DNA of 64,000 bases, taken from positions 62,001-126,000 of the forward strand of contig NZ_FCOJ02000009.1 of assembly GCF_001545035.1 (NCBI RefSeq), read 5' to 3'. This document shows positions 1-9,166 of the stretch, piece by piece; position 1 is the stretch's first letter; the number at the start of each line of letters is the position of its first letter. The notes under the pieces are model-generated. The model was not told the origin of the DNA. It saw nothing but the letters and a program-made list of their open reading frames with translations, and did not search any database. A program made the position numbers and the translations under genes. This DNA comes from Caballeronia glebae (GTDB taxonomy: Bacteria > Pseudomonadota > Gammaproteobacteria > Burkholderiales > Burkholderiaceae).

Positions 1-122
1 GAAAAATCACCTCCCACTGAGCATCCAAGACGCGTCAGGCGCTGCCTTGACAATGCTGTCGCGTCGGTACTCTAGGTAGTGAGCCAAGCATCCTGCTCGG
101 CCGCTACCGATGGAGAATTTGG

Positions 123-425
123 ATGGCTTTTCGTATCGACCCCTCGTCCATAGCGTTCCTCGAAACCCGCCGTGGCATCAACGCGACCGCGACGATCGTG
201 TCTGATGAAGGCGTCAAAATCGGCGAAGTCGACGACATTGCAGAGCGGATCGTTGCGGATGTCACGTTTGTATCGGCCGCCGCCCGCTCGATGTTTGTTG
301 GTGAGGCGCGGCGTGTAAATCCAGTAGTTCTCGGTCGCACCGACCACAACGACGATATATTCGCATCCGAGTACGCGCGAGCGCTTCTTGCGAAAGCGGA
401 GAAAATCCTGCTATCCAGCATGTGA
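123..425 (+). CDS. hypothetical protein, 100 aa
   Basis: I do not recognise this 100-residue protein. The ATG has a GGAG about eight bases upstream and the frame is open to the TGA at 425; the competing frames on the other strand have no comparable start signal. It looks soluble: no signal peptide or membrane segment, an acidic centre around residues 20-32 and a C-terminal helix rich in Ala, Leu and Lys. It stands alone and converges on the cheY gene. No function is inferred. Confidence 0.55.
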   Translation: MAFRIDPSSIAFLETRRGINATATIVSDEGVKIGEVDDIAERIVADVTFVSAAARSMFVGEARRVNPVVLGRTDHNDDIFASEYARALLAKAEKILLSSM

Positions 426-511
426 CGGACGGGTCGTCCTCGCACCACGAGCCCGAGTTAGTGTGCCCTCTCGCCCATGCGTTTCCGTGATTGACACGCG
501 TCGGACCGACG

Positions 512-955
512 TTACATCGTCCTATCGAAGATTGCGCCGAATACGGATGCGCCGTGATTTGTTGGTGCGGCGCTTGCCGAGAGCGGCGCAATTTGAGCGA
601 GCTTGTCTGCGAGGGCAGCCTCAGAGAACGGCTTTACGATATAGCCGCTGGCACCGGCGCTGATCGCCGCGAGCACGTTTTCACGCCTCTTTTCGGCGGT
701 CACCATCAATACCGGTAGTTCCGCCAGATCCGACTTGCGAATCTCCTGCAGGAGGGTCAGCCCGTCCATGTTCGGCATGTTCCAGTCGGTTATGACGAGA
801 TCGAATTCTTGCGCGCGCAGCTTCTCGAGCGCTGAAACTCCGTCCTCTGCCTCGTCGATGGTCGTATAACCGATAGCCCTAAGCATTTTTCGGATCAGAT
901 TACGCATGGTGGCCATGTCATCGACCACCAACAAACGCGTATTGGCATTTACCAT
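512..955 (-). CDS. cheY: CheY-like chemotaxis response regulator
   Basis: Single-domain receiver of 147 aa. From the chosen start all signature residues fall at CheY positions: acidic pair Asp12-Asp13 (motif LVVDD), phosphoacceptor Asp57 (VITDWNMP), Thr86 (MVTAEK) and Lys108 (IVKPF). When phosphorylated by CheA such proteins bind the flagellar switch. The frame extends further upstream, but the ATG at 955 has AGGAAGAG just ahead of it. A 15-residue tail follows the receiver, beyond the usual CheY length of about 128. It lies 40 bp downstream of the chemoreceptor gene on the same strand, so the two are probably co-transcribed. No cheA or cheW is in the window, so it must use a kinase encoded elsewhere. 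Confidence 0.93.
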   Translation of the reverse strand: MVNANTRLLVVDDMATMRNLIRKMLRAIGYTTIDEAEDGVSALEKLRAQEFDLVITDWNMPNMDGLTLLQEIRKSDLAELPVLMVTAEKRRENVLAAISAGASGYIVKPFSEAALADKLAQIAPLSASAAPTNHGASVFGAIFDRTM

Positions 956-995
956 CTGTGAACTCTTCCTTTTTCCACCGTGCCTCTCGGTAAGC

Positions 996-2693
996 TTAGA
1001 ACGTCGACCAGTCGCCGTCAGCCGCTGCCACAACAGCTGCCGGCTTCGGTGCACTCGACGGCTTCAGCACTCGCGTCGTCGTGCCGCTCTTCTTCGCGTG
1101 TGCGGCGCGCGGCGTTTGAGCAGCACTGTTAATGAGTGGCTGAACGGCAAGCGTCTGACCGGTGCGGAACACTCCTATGGCGGTGGTGAGTTGCTTCGCT
1201 TGGTCCTCCATCGAACCTGCCGCGGCCGCTGCCTCCTCAACGAGCGCTGCGTTCTGCTGCGTCACCTCGTCCATCTGTGAGATGGCTTGGTTCACTTGCT
1301 CAATGCCACGGCTTTGCTCGTTCGAAGCCGAGGCGATCTCGCCCATGATGTCGGTGACGCGTTGAATGGCAGTGCCGACCCGCTGCATGGTTTCCCCTGC
1401 CCGCGCGACAAGTTCCGTACCGGCTTGCACTCGGTTGCCGGACCTTTCGATTAGATCTTTGATCTCCTTCGCAGCGGCTGATGAGCGCTGTGCGAGACTT
1501 CGAACCTCGCTTGCCACTACCGCAAAACCACGGCCTTGCTCGCCTGCGCGCGCCGCTTCAACTGCCGCGTTAAGCGCCAAGATGTTCGTCTGGAAGGCGA
1601 TGCCTTCGATCATCCCGATGATCTCAGCGATCCTCGCGGAACTCTCCTCAATGCCCGCCATCGTGTCGACGACTTGGCCGACGATGGCGCTGCCCTCGTT
1701 GGCGACGACGTTGGCATTGTCCGCCAGCCCGCTCGCCTGCTTGGCGTTCTCAGAATTCTGCTTGACCGTGGAGGTTAGCTCTTCCATGCTCGCGGCCGTT
1801 TCTTGAAGAGAAGCTGCTTGCTCCTCTGTGCGCGATGACAGGTCCGTGTTGCCAGCAGCAATCTGTTTGCTAGCGCTGGCAATCGCCTCACTGCTCAGCC
1901 GAACAGTGCTGACAGTGGCGGCCAATTTCTCTTTCATGGCGGCGACGCCGGCAAGCAATTGGCCCATCTCGTTGTGCGTCTTGATCGACACCTCGTGCGT
2001 CAGGTCGCCGTCCGATATGTGCTCGAAGTGCTTCAGCGCCTCGGCAAGTGGCGTCATGATGGCCCGGCGCAAGAAGAACCAGGCGAGCGCTGCGGTAGCT
2101 ACGCCAACAAGCAAGGCCAACACCCCAAGGGTGCGCAGCCCTTTCACGCGGGCGTCGCTCTCGGCCGTCTGACGCTTCGCATCGGCAATCTGGAAATCCT
2201 GCAGCTTTTCGAAGGCTTCAATACAACGGGTGTACGACGTCGGCATATCCTGGAAAGCAATGCGGCCGACCGCCTCGTTGTCGCCCGCTTCTATCGCAGC
2301 GCCGAATCTGTTGATTGCCTGTCGCATCTCGGCGCGAGACTCGGCAACGCGCTTTGCCAATTGATCCTCATCGGCTGCGCGCGGCAGGGAGTCATACTTG
2401 CTGTACCACTCGTCTGACTGACGCATGAATCCATTGGCTCGTGCGATCAGCCCGCCCGCGTCTTTGTCCGCCGGATTTATCGCATAGCGGTCGAGTGCAA
2501 GCCGCGCGCGAGCGATGTAGTTGTTTGATATGCCGAGGGCGTTGACCGCCGGTAGCGAGTTCTCAGAGATGTCTTTGGTCGATGAATAGGTAGCACCGAT
2601 GCCGTACAACCCGAAACCGACTGACAGCGCCAGCAGAAAACCGAGGAAAATCATGGTGAGCGCAAGCCGCGCCCGAATCGTCAAGTTCTTCAT
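996..2693 (-). CDS. methyl-accepting chemotaxis protein
   Basis: Transmembrane chemoreceptor of 565 aa, a normal length for the Tar-like class. Visible order: first membrane helix about residues 7-30; a periplasmic four-helix-bundle-type ligand domain to about 185; second membrane helix about 189-207; HAMP domain to about 265; then a long methylation/signalling helix with the hallmark hairpin tip ([20 protein letters not shown], near residue 370). The protein ends in DWSTF, matching the xWxxF pentapeptide that docks CheR/CheB at the C-terminus of high-abundance receptors; this implies self-sufficient adaptation. It precedes cheY on the same strand. The ligand cannot be inferred. Confidence 0.95.
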   Translation of the reverse strand: MKNLTIRARLALTMIFLGFLLALSVGFGLYGIGATYSSTKDISENSLPAVNALGISNNYIARARLALDRYAINPADKDAGGLIARANGFMRQSDEWYSKYDSLPRAADEDQLAKRVAESRAEMRQAINRFGAAIEAGDNEAVGRIAFQDMPTSYTRCIEAFEKLQDFQIADAKRQTAESDARVKGLRTLGVLALLVGVATAALAWFFLRRAIMTPLAEALKHFEHISDGDLTHEVSIKTHNEMGQLLAGVAAMKEKLAATVSTVRLSSEAIASASKQIAAGNTDLSSRTEEQAASLQETAASMEELTSTVKQNSENAKQASGLADNANVVANEGSAIVGQVVDTMAGIEESSARIAEIIGMIEGIAFQTNILALNAAVEAARAGEQGRGFAVVASEVRSLAQRSSAAAKEIKDLIERSGNRVQAGTELVARAGETMQRVGTAIQRVTDIMGEIASASNEQSRGIEQVNQAISQMDEVTQQNAALVEEAAAAAGSMEDQAKQLTTAIGVFRTGQTLAVQPLINSAAQTPRAAHAKKSGTTTRVLKPSSAPKPAAVVAAADGDWSTF

Positions 2694-2957
2694 TGTTCTT
2701 GCTTCTAGCGTTTAACAGTAAAGGCAGTGCGATCGCGCGGTCGCGGTGCTCTCCGCTTCTGGGATAGAAGCGATCAGTGTCTATCGGCACCAAACCCCAC
2801 GCGCTCCAGTGAAATTTTCTACGGCGGCACTGACGTGGGCGTACCGGTAACGACGACCACACACGCGCCCTGCGCCTCTCGTATGGCTGACTTGACTTAA
2901 GGGCGTTATTGGTAAGCTCCTAGGAATCTAGTAGCCGCACAGCGACGCCACGAACCG

Positions 2958-3703
2958 ATGCCCAAAAGAAATCCCACGAAGTCGCAGCGCGCAGTGATGG
3001 AGTTGCTCGATCAGGGCTTACCGGTCGAGCAGATTGCAAACAGTCTCGGAAAGAGCGCCTTGGCTGTGAAGAAGCAGCTCAACCGGATAAAACGACGGGT
3101 CCGCGAAGGAAGGATCGACCCCTCTCCGCTGCCGATCGAGCGCGCCGCGAGCGAGCCGCGCATCTACCTCGCAGGCTTCGATGTGTTTCGCCGAGACGCG
3201 AAGGAACACGGCGAGCAGCTCAAGCAGCTCTGCCGCGATCGTGGCTTCGTTGGTCTCTATCCACTCGACGACTCGACGGGCAACTGCCCTCCTCGCTCCA
3301 ACGGCAAGACGCTGCTCGATGGATATATGCCGCGAACATCGAACTGATCCGGTCGGCCGATATCGTGATGGCGAACCTCGACGACTTTCGCGGGTCCGGC
3401 GAACCAGACAGCGGAACGGCTTTTGAAGTTGGTTTCGCGGCCGCTCTCGACAAACCGGTGTGGGCCTATCGCTCCACCGAAAAGACGCTTGTTGAGCGCG
3501 TGAAGGCAGCGGCGATCGGGAGCGAAGGCGGTTTTTGTGCCGGCGGCTACCTGATCGAGGACTTTGGCCTGAGCGTCAATCTGATGCTGGCGTGCTCCGC
3601 GCGGCTCGTTGTCGGCGGACCGGGCGCTTGCCTAGACGCCATTCGTAGCGAGGTCGACCAAGTTACCCCCCGCGTTGGTGGCTCGGGGTTGGCGAAGCGT
3701 TAG
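2958..3703 (+). pseudogene. HTH-nucleoside 2-deoxyribosyltransferase fusion, frameshifted
   Basis: Two adjacent frames together encode one protein. The first (from 2958) begins with a sigma4/LuxR-like helix-turn-helix at residues 7-45 (DQGLPVEQIANSLGKSALAV), then the first strand of a nucleoside 2-deoxyribosyltransferase fold (IYLAGFDVF, LYPLD), and stops at 3347. The second, one base lower in phase, continues with AARWIYAANIELIRSADIV, then NLDDFRGSGEPDSGTAFEVG, the family's active-site region with its Glu in AFEVGFA, to 3703. The break lies between about 3265 and 3300 and fits one missing base. Active relatives exchange nucleobases on deoxyribosides. An N-terminal HTH on this fold is unusual. 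It could be a true pseudogene, a programmed -1 shift or a sequence error. Confidence 0.8.
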
Positions 3704-3750
3704 CTTCGCTGTAGGGTTTGGGTTGAGCGAACTTCAGTATATCGACTTCC

Positions 3751-4662
3751 ATGCCTGCTGATACTTGGCTTGTTGCACCCGAAGACGCCTACGCCCAATG
3801 GCAGCGCGAAGAAGCGACGGGCGCGGATCGCCGCGCTTTTGCTGACCAGTCGATCGTGCAGCACCGTTCGATGTTCTCGCGCTTTAACGACTATCTGATT
3901 GCGCACGGCGCGACGGTGGCGAGCTTCGGGGCGGACCACATCGATGGATTCTTCGCGGAACTCGTGCAGGACTGCGCACCCGGCACGACGACTCGCCTGC
4001 GGTACCTGAAGCTGATTGACCGGGTCACGCGTCACCTCGTGAACATCGAACTGCGCACCGATAATCCGGCCGCGCTGATGTTAGTCAACGAGAACTGGCC
4101 ACAAGACGAGCCAACGCCGATCTATCTTTCACCAGAAGACGATGCACGGCTACAAGCGGTGTGCGTTGCAACCGAAGGCGCGGCGTTCAAGGAACTGCGA
4201 AACACGGCGATCGTGGCGCTCTTCCTGGCGTCAGGGGTCACGGCCGCCGAACTTAGGCAGTTGCGCGTCGACGACCTCGATACGCATGGCGAGCGCCCTA
4301 CTGTCTTCGTTGACAAGCACGGGCCGCGGATAGCACGACGGGTTCCGATCGATGCCTTCGCTATCGACGTACTGCGCAGCTATCATGAAGCGCGCAGCCG
4401 CATTCAGCCGCCAACGCAATGGCTGTTCATCGCCACGGCGGGCGGCAAGCCTATGCAGCCGGATACGATGCTGAAATGTGTCCGCGTAGCGCTACGCCGT
4501 GCGGACTTGTCGGCCGCCGACGAGAGCCCGCGCTTACTCCGAAATACGTTTGGTCGTCGGCTAATCGAAGGCGGCAAGACTAACGAGCAAGTGAGCAATC
4601 TCATGGGCTTGTCCAGCCACCGCACGGCTACTCGCCTTCGTCAAACACTCGGACCGGGCTAG
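3751..4662 (+). CDS. tyrosine-recombinase-like protein, catalytic residues degenerate
   Basis: A 303-residue protein with the two-domain layout of XerC/D-like integrases: an N-terminal SAM-like core-binding domain (about 30-110) and a C-terminal catalytic-fold domain (about 125-300). The first catalytic Arg is present (Arg169 in AAELRQLRVDDL) and Lys189 may match the beta-hairpin Lys. The HxxR motif reads RLLR (261-264), the next His is Leu287 (MGLSSH) and the tyrosine nucleophile position is Leu296 (ATRLRQ). It may therefore bind DNA but not cut and rejoin it. It lies 47 bp after the broken deoxyribosyltransferase gene, inside a zone of damaged genes. The reading frame itself is intact, so a non-enzymatic role is possible. 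Confidence 0.75.
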   Translation: MPADTWLVAPEDAYAQWQREEATGADRRAFADQSIVQHRSMFSRFNDYLIAHGATVASFGADHIDGFFAELVQDCAPGTTTRLRYLKLIDRVTRHLVNIELRTDNPAALMLVNENWPQDEPTPIYLSPEDDARLQAVCVATEGAAFKELRNTAIVALFLASGVTAAELRQLRVDDLDTHGERPTVFVDKHGPRIARRVPIDAFAIDVLRSYHEARSRIQPPTQWLFIATAGGKPMQPDTMLKCVRVALRRADLSAADESPRLLRNTFGRRLIEGGKTNEQVSNLMGLSSHRTATRLRQTLGPG

Positions 4663-4756
4663 ACGTCCGAAGCACAAGCTTAGTGGCTTCCGGCCGGCCT
4701 CGGCCACAATGCAGGATCAATACGTTGACCGAATAACGTCGTCGCACGTAAGCACG

Positions 4757-5218
4757 TCATCGCTGGCCAGATGCTTCATCCTGGTCTTCTTGCAAGCGCA
4801 AACGACCGGTCGAATCCGCGCGTCGAGCCGGCGCACGCGTCACGCTGGAACCACCCTTGAGCCACCTATCAACGGCTATCAAGCCGGCGTGTGAGAACTC
4901 GACCATTTTCTCAACCGCTTTCGCTGTCTGTATTTGTTGCGCGATTTCGAGAGGGATTGCACCACAGGCGATTAACACACCCTTTCCGCTAATCGCCTGC
5001 TCTATCGTCTTCCCACCAAAGGACAGACGTACGCGAAACGACGGCGGCTCATCTGCGTCTGGCGAGTACGCAACGTCAAGTGTCGAGTCCGCAAAATCGG
5101 TCCACAACCCGGCGAGTTCAGGGCATTCACTGCCCGTAAGCTCCGCTGCACGGTCGAAACCATCATTCACCTTGGTTATGGACCGGCTGTCGGCGTTAAT
5201 CAGGTAACACAGAAACAT
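4757..5218 (-). CDS. hypothetical protein, 153 aa
   Basis: I do not recognise this protein. The ATG at 5218 is chosen over longer options because GGAGG sits seven bases upstream; residues further upstream read as non-coding. The N-terminal half (FLCYLINADSR, then an acidic stretch with SFRVRLSFGGKTIEQAISGK) suggests a small alpha/beta soluble domain; the C-terminus is basic (RAPARRADSTGRLRLQ). No signal peptide or membrane helix is visible. It converges on the integrase-like gene and has no obvious operon partner. Confidence 0.6.
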   Translation of the reverse strand: MFLCYLINADSRSITKVNDGFDRAAELTGSECPELAGLWTDFADSTLDVAYSPDADEPPSFRVRLSFGGKTIEQAISGKGVLIACGAIPLEIAQQIQTAKAVEKMVEFSHAGLIAVDRWLKGGSSVTRAPARRADSTGRLRLQEDQDEASGQR

Positions 5219-5513
5219 GTCGCCTCCGGCAGTTGGACGTCCATCTCTGAGTCGCGGCTTTGAGCTCACAACTTTGGTCGAATGGCTTCCCGGCAAAGGG
5301 ACGTGAGCCGCGGTCCGCGGGTGCCCGCCACAGCGCGCCGTATTGCCAATCTCCCGCTTAAGCATAGGAGCAAAAAAGAGCCCTGAGCTCGGCTTTCGCG
5401 TTCGCCACCAGAAAGGGGTGAAGCAGAGGCGAGACTCGTGAACCAAGATTCAGGTAGTCCGCCGTGGCATCCACCTTGCTTTACTTTCAAGAAACACATT
5501 CAGAGCGAAAAGG
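5219..5513. other. gap without a supportable gene
   Basis: This stretch of about 295 bases lies between two divergently oriented genes. No frame combines a ribosome-binding site with protein-like composition. It presumably holds the promoters of both neighbours, but I could not pick out a convincing -35/-10 pair. Confidence 0.5.
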
Positions 5514-5824
5514 ATGAAAGCGACAATTTGGGGACATACAAGCCTGCCGGACGGGCATCAGGAGATTCATCGCTTTGCTTTCGAACTGCACGACGGAAGT
5601 GCGGCTCCGCCCGTCCGCGAGTCTGTTTCTTTGCGCACCGCTCGTGTGTCGTCGCACATCTACAAGATGGCAACGCATTAATCCAGATGTTCCGAGCCAT
5701 GGTGAATAGCGAGCCGGCGGACTACGATCACCTGGTCGGACAGACCTTTGAGGATGATTTCATCGAAAATGGTCCGAGCGATCGCGTCGATAAATCGCAG
5801 AAATGGCAGAACGCCGATCGCTAA
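5514..5824 (+). pseudogene. frameshifted paralogue of the small protein at 40766-41065
   Basis: From the ATG at 5514 (after AAAAGG) a 55-residue frame reads MKATIWGHTSLPDGHQEIHR through SLRTARV, then stops at about 5681. One base out of phase, the sequence continues NALIQMFRAMVNSEPADYDH and on to 5824. Both halves align with one intact protein at 40766-41065, which reads MKVTIV...PGHEED...SLRTARV and then DALTKMLRAIVSTASGDYDG. The break lies between about 5655 and 5675 and fits one missing base. The family is unknown to me; shared points are MKxTI, the GHxE pair, SLRTARV and DYDxLxGxT. It may be a genuine pseudogene or a sequence error. Confidence 0.75.
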
Positions 5825-6166
5825 CGCCGTGACATTGACGTTCGGCCCGCGAGGCGCTTGTCGGCCGTGAAGGGTCGTTCGTCGCGGCCGCCATTCGACA
5901 TTCGTGCGTCTGTTTCCGCATCCGTGAACAGCCATTCGAACACTGATAAGGCGGGGCGCATGGTCTTGAAGTTTGTTCGACGCCTGCCCGTGTCTGCGGG
6001 CGCAGAAACCCGGGACGGCGTGCGGGCAGGCGTTCAATTCGGCCTTTGCCGACATCAGTTGACCGGAGCCCTTAAGGTGCAGGAGGCCAGGGAGTATTCA
6101 GGCTATTATGTCTTTGGAGAACTGCTGCTCGCCATTCGAGCTTATCCGTCGCTTCATACCCAAAGG
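5825..6166. other. gap without a supportable gene
   Basis: About 340 bases between the broken small gene and a minus-strand orphan. Open frames exist on both strands but none has a ribosome-binding site with a plausible protein composition, and none resembles a family I know. No hairpin with a T-run was seen. Confidence 0.45.
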
Positions 6167-6664
6167 TCAATCGCTGGCCGGGGTCGAGGACGCGTCGGAA
6201 AAATGACATTGCCCCCGGCGGCAAATGCTTGGTATCGACAGACACATAGCAGGCACTGACCATCTGTTGCGAATGTATCCAGGCGGTTCTTCTTCCATGC
6301 TGATATGGACCAATCCCGATAGTGAGTCGTCGTCCGGAGACTCGGAGACGCGGATCAGTTCAAGCGTTCCACGGTCCGTCTTACCTGACCAAACAATCTG
6401 GTCTGTGGCTCCCCGGTAGTTCACGTCAAACGTGAACTCTTCGAGCTTTCCATTTAGCAATGTTCGTCGAATGACTGCCCGCTTTGTCCGGTCTGACTCG
6501 TTTTTAAGTAAAAACACGGTCTTGTCATACCAGAGCGAGACCTGTTGCACCGGCCCCTGCATACACCAACCCGGCGGAAGGCCGTTGGGCAATGTCGTAG
6601 TCGTCGTGTTGCAGAAGGCCGGCTCGATTGCGGAGCCGGTTTCCGGCTGCCCATCTGCTGTCAT
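6167..6664 (-). CDS. hypothetical protein, 165 aa
   Basis: I do not recognise this protein. Start chosen at the ATG at 6664, with GGAG six bases upstream, rather than a TTG twelve bases earlier. The middle third alternates hydrophobic and polar residues (VSLWYDKTVFLLKNESDRTK, then FTFDVNYRGATDQIVWSGK), suggesting a beta-rich domain. Several Cys occur near both ends. There is no signal peptide. It lies downstream of the damaged TetR gene on the same strand, with a gap of about 275 bp. Confidence 0.6.
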   Translation of the reverse strand: MTADGQPETGSAIEPAFCNTTTTTLPNGLPPGWCMQGPVQQVSLWYDKTVFLLKNESDRTKRAVIRRTLLNGKLEEFTFDVNYRGATDQIVWSGKTDRGTLELIRVSESPDDDSLSGLVHISMEEEPPGYIRNRWSVPAMCLSIPSICRRGQCHFSDASSTPASD

Positions 6665-6940
6665 GTAATGCTCCAAAAATGACTTTTGGCGTCCGCAAAC
6701 GAAGTTGCACGTACGTCCGTCCGAAGGCTAGAAAGCATTGGAAGCAATGTAGGCGAACGCTATGAGTGTTGCAAAGGCTTCACTCACGGCTTTTGTGAGT
6801 TTCCGACGTCCGGCACGGACCTCGGAAGGCGCGCAGAGCTGTCGGTGTTCAGCCACGACGAGACGTAAACATAGCGCGGCGATGGACGACCGAAAACGGT
6901 CGACAGCAGCCGTGCCGATTCATACGTCGGCGTCCTGCGG

Positions 6941-7587
6941 CTACGTTGTAGAACGCAGATAGGCGTCCAGTAACTCCAAGTGCAATTCGCAGATTTGCGC
7001 CCGATCAGACTGGCGCGCATAGTCGCGGCCCGTGAACGCGCTGATAGTGAAGCGATTGGAAGCGATGTAGTAGCCCATCCCAACTAGCGTGACATAAAAA
7101 TCCAGCGGATCGATTCCGCTACGAAACTGTCCTGCATCGGCTCCGCGCGCAAGAATCGACCTGACGACTTCAACCACTGGCGAGATCGTCTCGCTGAGTT
7201 TTTGTGAAGTCTTCAAGTACCGGCCCTGATGCAGGTTCTCGTTGTTGATCAGCCCGATCCATTCGGGGTTGTCCCATAGATGCGCCCAGATGGAGGTAGC
7301 GAGCGCTGCCATCGCCTCGCGAGGCTGCAGGCTGCTCAGGTCCAGCTCGCTCTCCTTCTTCGCGTAGTCGGCGTACATGGCCTCCAGCACAGCAACATAC
7401 AGCAGTTCCTTACTGCCGAAGTAGTAGTAGAGCATTCGTTCGTTGGAGCTCGCGACTTCGGAGATTGCGTCGGTCCGCGCGCCGGCTAGTCCGAACTTGG
7501 CGAACTGGCTTTTTGCCGCTTCAGAATGCGGCGACGAGTCCCTTCGGGATCACGCTTGACTACTGGCTTAGGCGGTCTGCTGTCCAT
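6941..7587 (-). pseudogene. TetR/AcrR-family regulator, frameshifted
   Basis: The C-terminal 164 residues are open from 7435 to 6941 and begin with the end of a TetR helix-turn-helix (MLYYYFGSKELLYVAVLEAM). Upstream, the ATG at 7587 opens a second frame, MDSRPPKPVVKRDPEGTRRR then IL, that ends prematurely. Restoring one base next to 7522 joins the frames as an IL-x-AAKSQFAKFGLAGARTDA helix pair, the standard TetR N-terminus. So a single base has been lost (or missequenced) in helix 1. The ligand domain ends with a normal C-terminal helix. If the loss is real the repressor is dead and its target derepressed; the target cannot be named, though regulators of this class usually control adjacent genes. 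Confidence 0.82.
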
Positions 7588-7749
7588 TTTTTGTCGGTCA
7601 AATTAGCGGCGGCATATGGCTGCTTGACAGCATTATGGACGCCAAGTCGCACGCTCATCGGTTTGCCGGCTTCCCTTGACTTCACTGGCCGTTCCGTAGG
7701 CTCGGTAGTGAGTCGTGGCGATGGTGTCGCGGCAGCTAACGGAGGGAGC

Positions 7750-8208
7750 ATGGCGTATCTAGGGCAATTCAGGGACATCGTCTACGCGAATGAGAAACGC
7801 GAGCCTCGCGTCGCGACTTACCGCTTGGTTCTACTCGAAGAAAAACCCACAGCGGCTGTTGTGATCCACCTGCATCGTAAGCACCACGCAGGAACCGTTC
7901 GCCTCGCGCGAGAGCAAGAACTCGACGTCGTCATCGGCCGCATTGTCGGCCAGGACCTTCGGGGCATTCGCGTGGACCGCACGCGTGTCGTGGTCGAGAC
8001 CGACCGGAGTTTCACGGAATACTCGCTCGACTTTAATGCGGCTGACCTGCCGACCACTCGGCCGTCTGCCGAACCATGGAAGCCCCCCGTTGTCTCCGTA
8101 GAGTCACGCGACATCGTCGGCGGCAGTCTGCCCATCTTCGTGGACCTAGCAAGCGCGCGCCCCGTCGACGCGTGGCTGCTGAAGGTTCTGGAACGACGGT
8201 CCAGATAA
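7750..8208 (+). CDS. hypothetical protein, 152 aa
   Basis: I do not recognise this protein. The frame is open much further upstream, but the ATG at 7750 follows a strong GGAGGGAG and the upstream residues overlap the TetR N-terminus on the other strand. The sequence (YLGQFRDIVYANEKREPRVA, then EEKPTAAVVIHLHRKHHAGT) is soluble, beta-rich and has a His-rich turn; the end is hydrophobic (PIFVDLASARPVDAWLLKVL). It is the first of three short same-strand orphan genes (to 9088). Confidence 0.65.
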   Translation: MAYLGQFRDIVYANEKREPRVATYRLVLLEEKPTAAVVIHLHRKHHAGTVRLAREQELDVVIGRIVGQDLRGIRVDRTRVVVETDRSFTEYSLDFNAADLPTTRPSAEPWKPPVVSVESRDIVGGSLPIFVDLASARPVDAWLLKVLERRSR

Positions 8209-8300
8209 GGGCTTTTCGGCAAACCCTTAAGAATTTCGCGGCGCGTCCGCTATGACGTCATCTACCGTTGACCAACAGTTTTAGGGAGAAGGGATCTGCT

Positions 8301-8687
8301 GTGCCGCCGAGATTTATAGAAGCAGGAAACGAGATAAGCCTCGCGCTTTTGGACATCGAGTTCGACGTATTCGAGCAGTACAAGACGAAAGAAGACCGCA
8401 TCGATGCGCGTCGCGCCGTCCATGAGCAGGTGCGTCAGAAGTACGGATTGGCGAGCGCTCGCGAGGCGGTTCGCTGTCGCGAGATCAGCGCGTTGGTCGC
8501 GAACCGGCCCTTAATGATGCATCTCTTCGACTATGACGAACTCAAAGCGATGTGCATGCTCAGGGTGAAGCCGGCACTCGTTGACCAATTCGTTGCAGCA
8601 AAACGAAGGACGTCGTCGTTTGGCTTACCGGATATTCTCGGATTGGCTCTCCGCGCGAAAGAGCGCCACGATTGGGGTTGGGACTAG
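8301..8687 (+). CDS. hypothetical protein, 128 aa
   Basis: I do not recognise this protein. The GTG at 8301 is preferred to an upstream TTG because AGGGAGAAGGG lies about eight bases ahead of it. It looks mostly helical and charged (EFDVFEQYKTKEDRIDARRA, then RCREISALVANRPLMMHLFD), with no membrane segment. The next gene starts nine bases after its stop, so the two are probably translated from one message. Confidence 0.65.
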   Translation: MPPRFIEAGNEISLALLDIEFDVFEQYKTKEDRIDARRAVHEQVRQKYGLASAREAVRCREISALVANRPLMMHLFDYDELKAMCMLRVKPALVDQFVAAKRRTSSFGLPDILGLALRAKERHDWGWD

Positions 8688-8695
8688 GAGCGTCG

Positions 8696-9088
8696 ATGCA
8701 ACGATATGCGGTCGGAGAATGGGAATCGCTGTGGAGTAGCGAGCCCTACATGAAGCACCGGTTCGTGCTCGATCTTGAGTCGTGCACCGTAATCGCCGGC
8801 GAAGACCGCGTTCGTCGTCACTGGTGGTCGATGCGTCTTGAGCACGTCGCCTATATGCAGCAACTTCTCGACGAAACGTTCGATTCGATATGGGACGAGC
8901 CAGACGAATTCGGCTTTGTTCGTCAGGACGAGATACCGTCATGGGCGACTAAAGCATGGCCATGGCCGCCGTTGCCAGAGGTCGAAGAGGTCGAGAAGAT
9001 GCTCGACAATCCCGACATCCCGCTAGAGCGCGACGAATCCGGCTGCATCGTCTTTCCGCCCCGCTTCGTCGCCGACGGACGGCAGTAG
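8696..9088 (+). CDS. hypothetical protein, 130 aa
   Basis: I do not recognise this protein. The ATG at 8696 has AGGAG about five bases upstream, overlapping the end of the preceding gene. It is acidic and Trp-rich (GEWESLWSSEPYMKHRFVLD; RRHWWSMRLEHVAYMQQLLD), with a Pro-rich linker (WPWPPLPEVEEVEKML) and an ending PPRFVADGRQ. No signal peptide. It converges on flhC. Confidence 0.65.
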   Translation: MQRYAVGEWESLWSSEPYMKHRFVLDLESCTVIAGEDRVRRHWWSMRLEHVAYMQQLLDETFDSIWDEPDEFGFVRQDEIPSWATKAWPWPPLPEVEEVEKMLDNPDIPLERDESGCIVFPPRFVADGRQ

Positions 9089-9166
9089 CAGCGGACAGCG
9101 CTGTTGCTGCCCGTCAGTCGAACTCGCGGCTCTTCAACGTGCCAAGGGCCGCTCGCGGATAAACGC

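Noticed and set aside
2892..2920. TTGACT element upstream of the deoxyribosyltransferase gene
   Set aside because: No -10 element at a proper spacing; not called as a promoter.
5858..6259. A 133-codon plus-strand frame
   Set aside because: No ribosome-binding site, unusual composition, overlaps the start of a better minus-strand gene.
6782..6800. Short hairpin ACTCAC/GTGAGT in the gap left of the TetR pseudogene
   Set aside because: Only a 6-bp stem without a T-run; likely chance.
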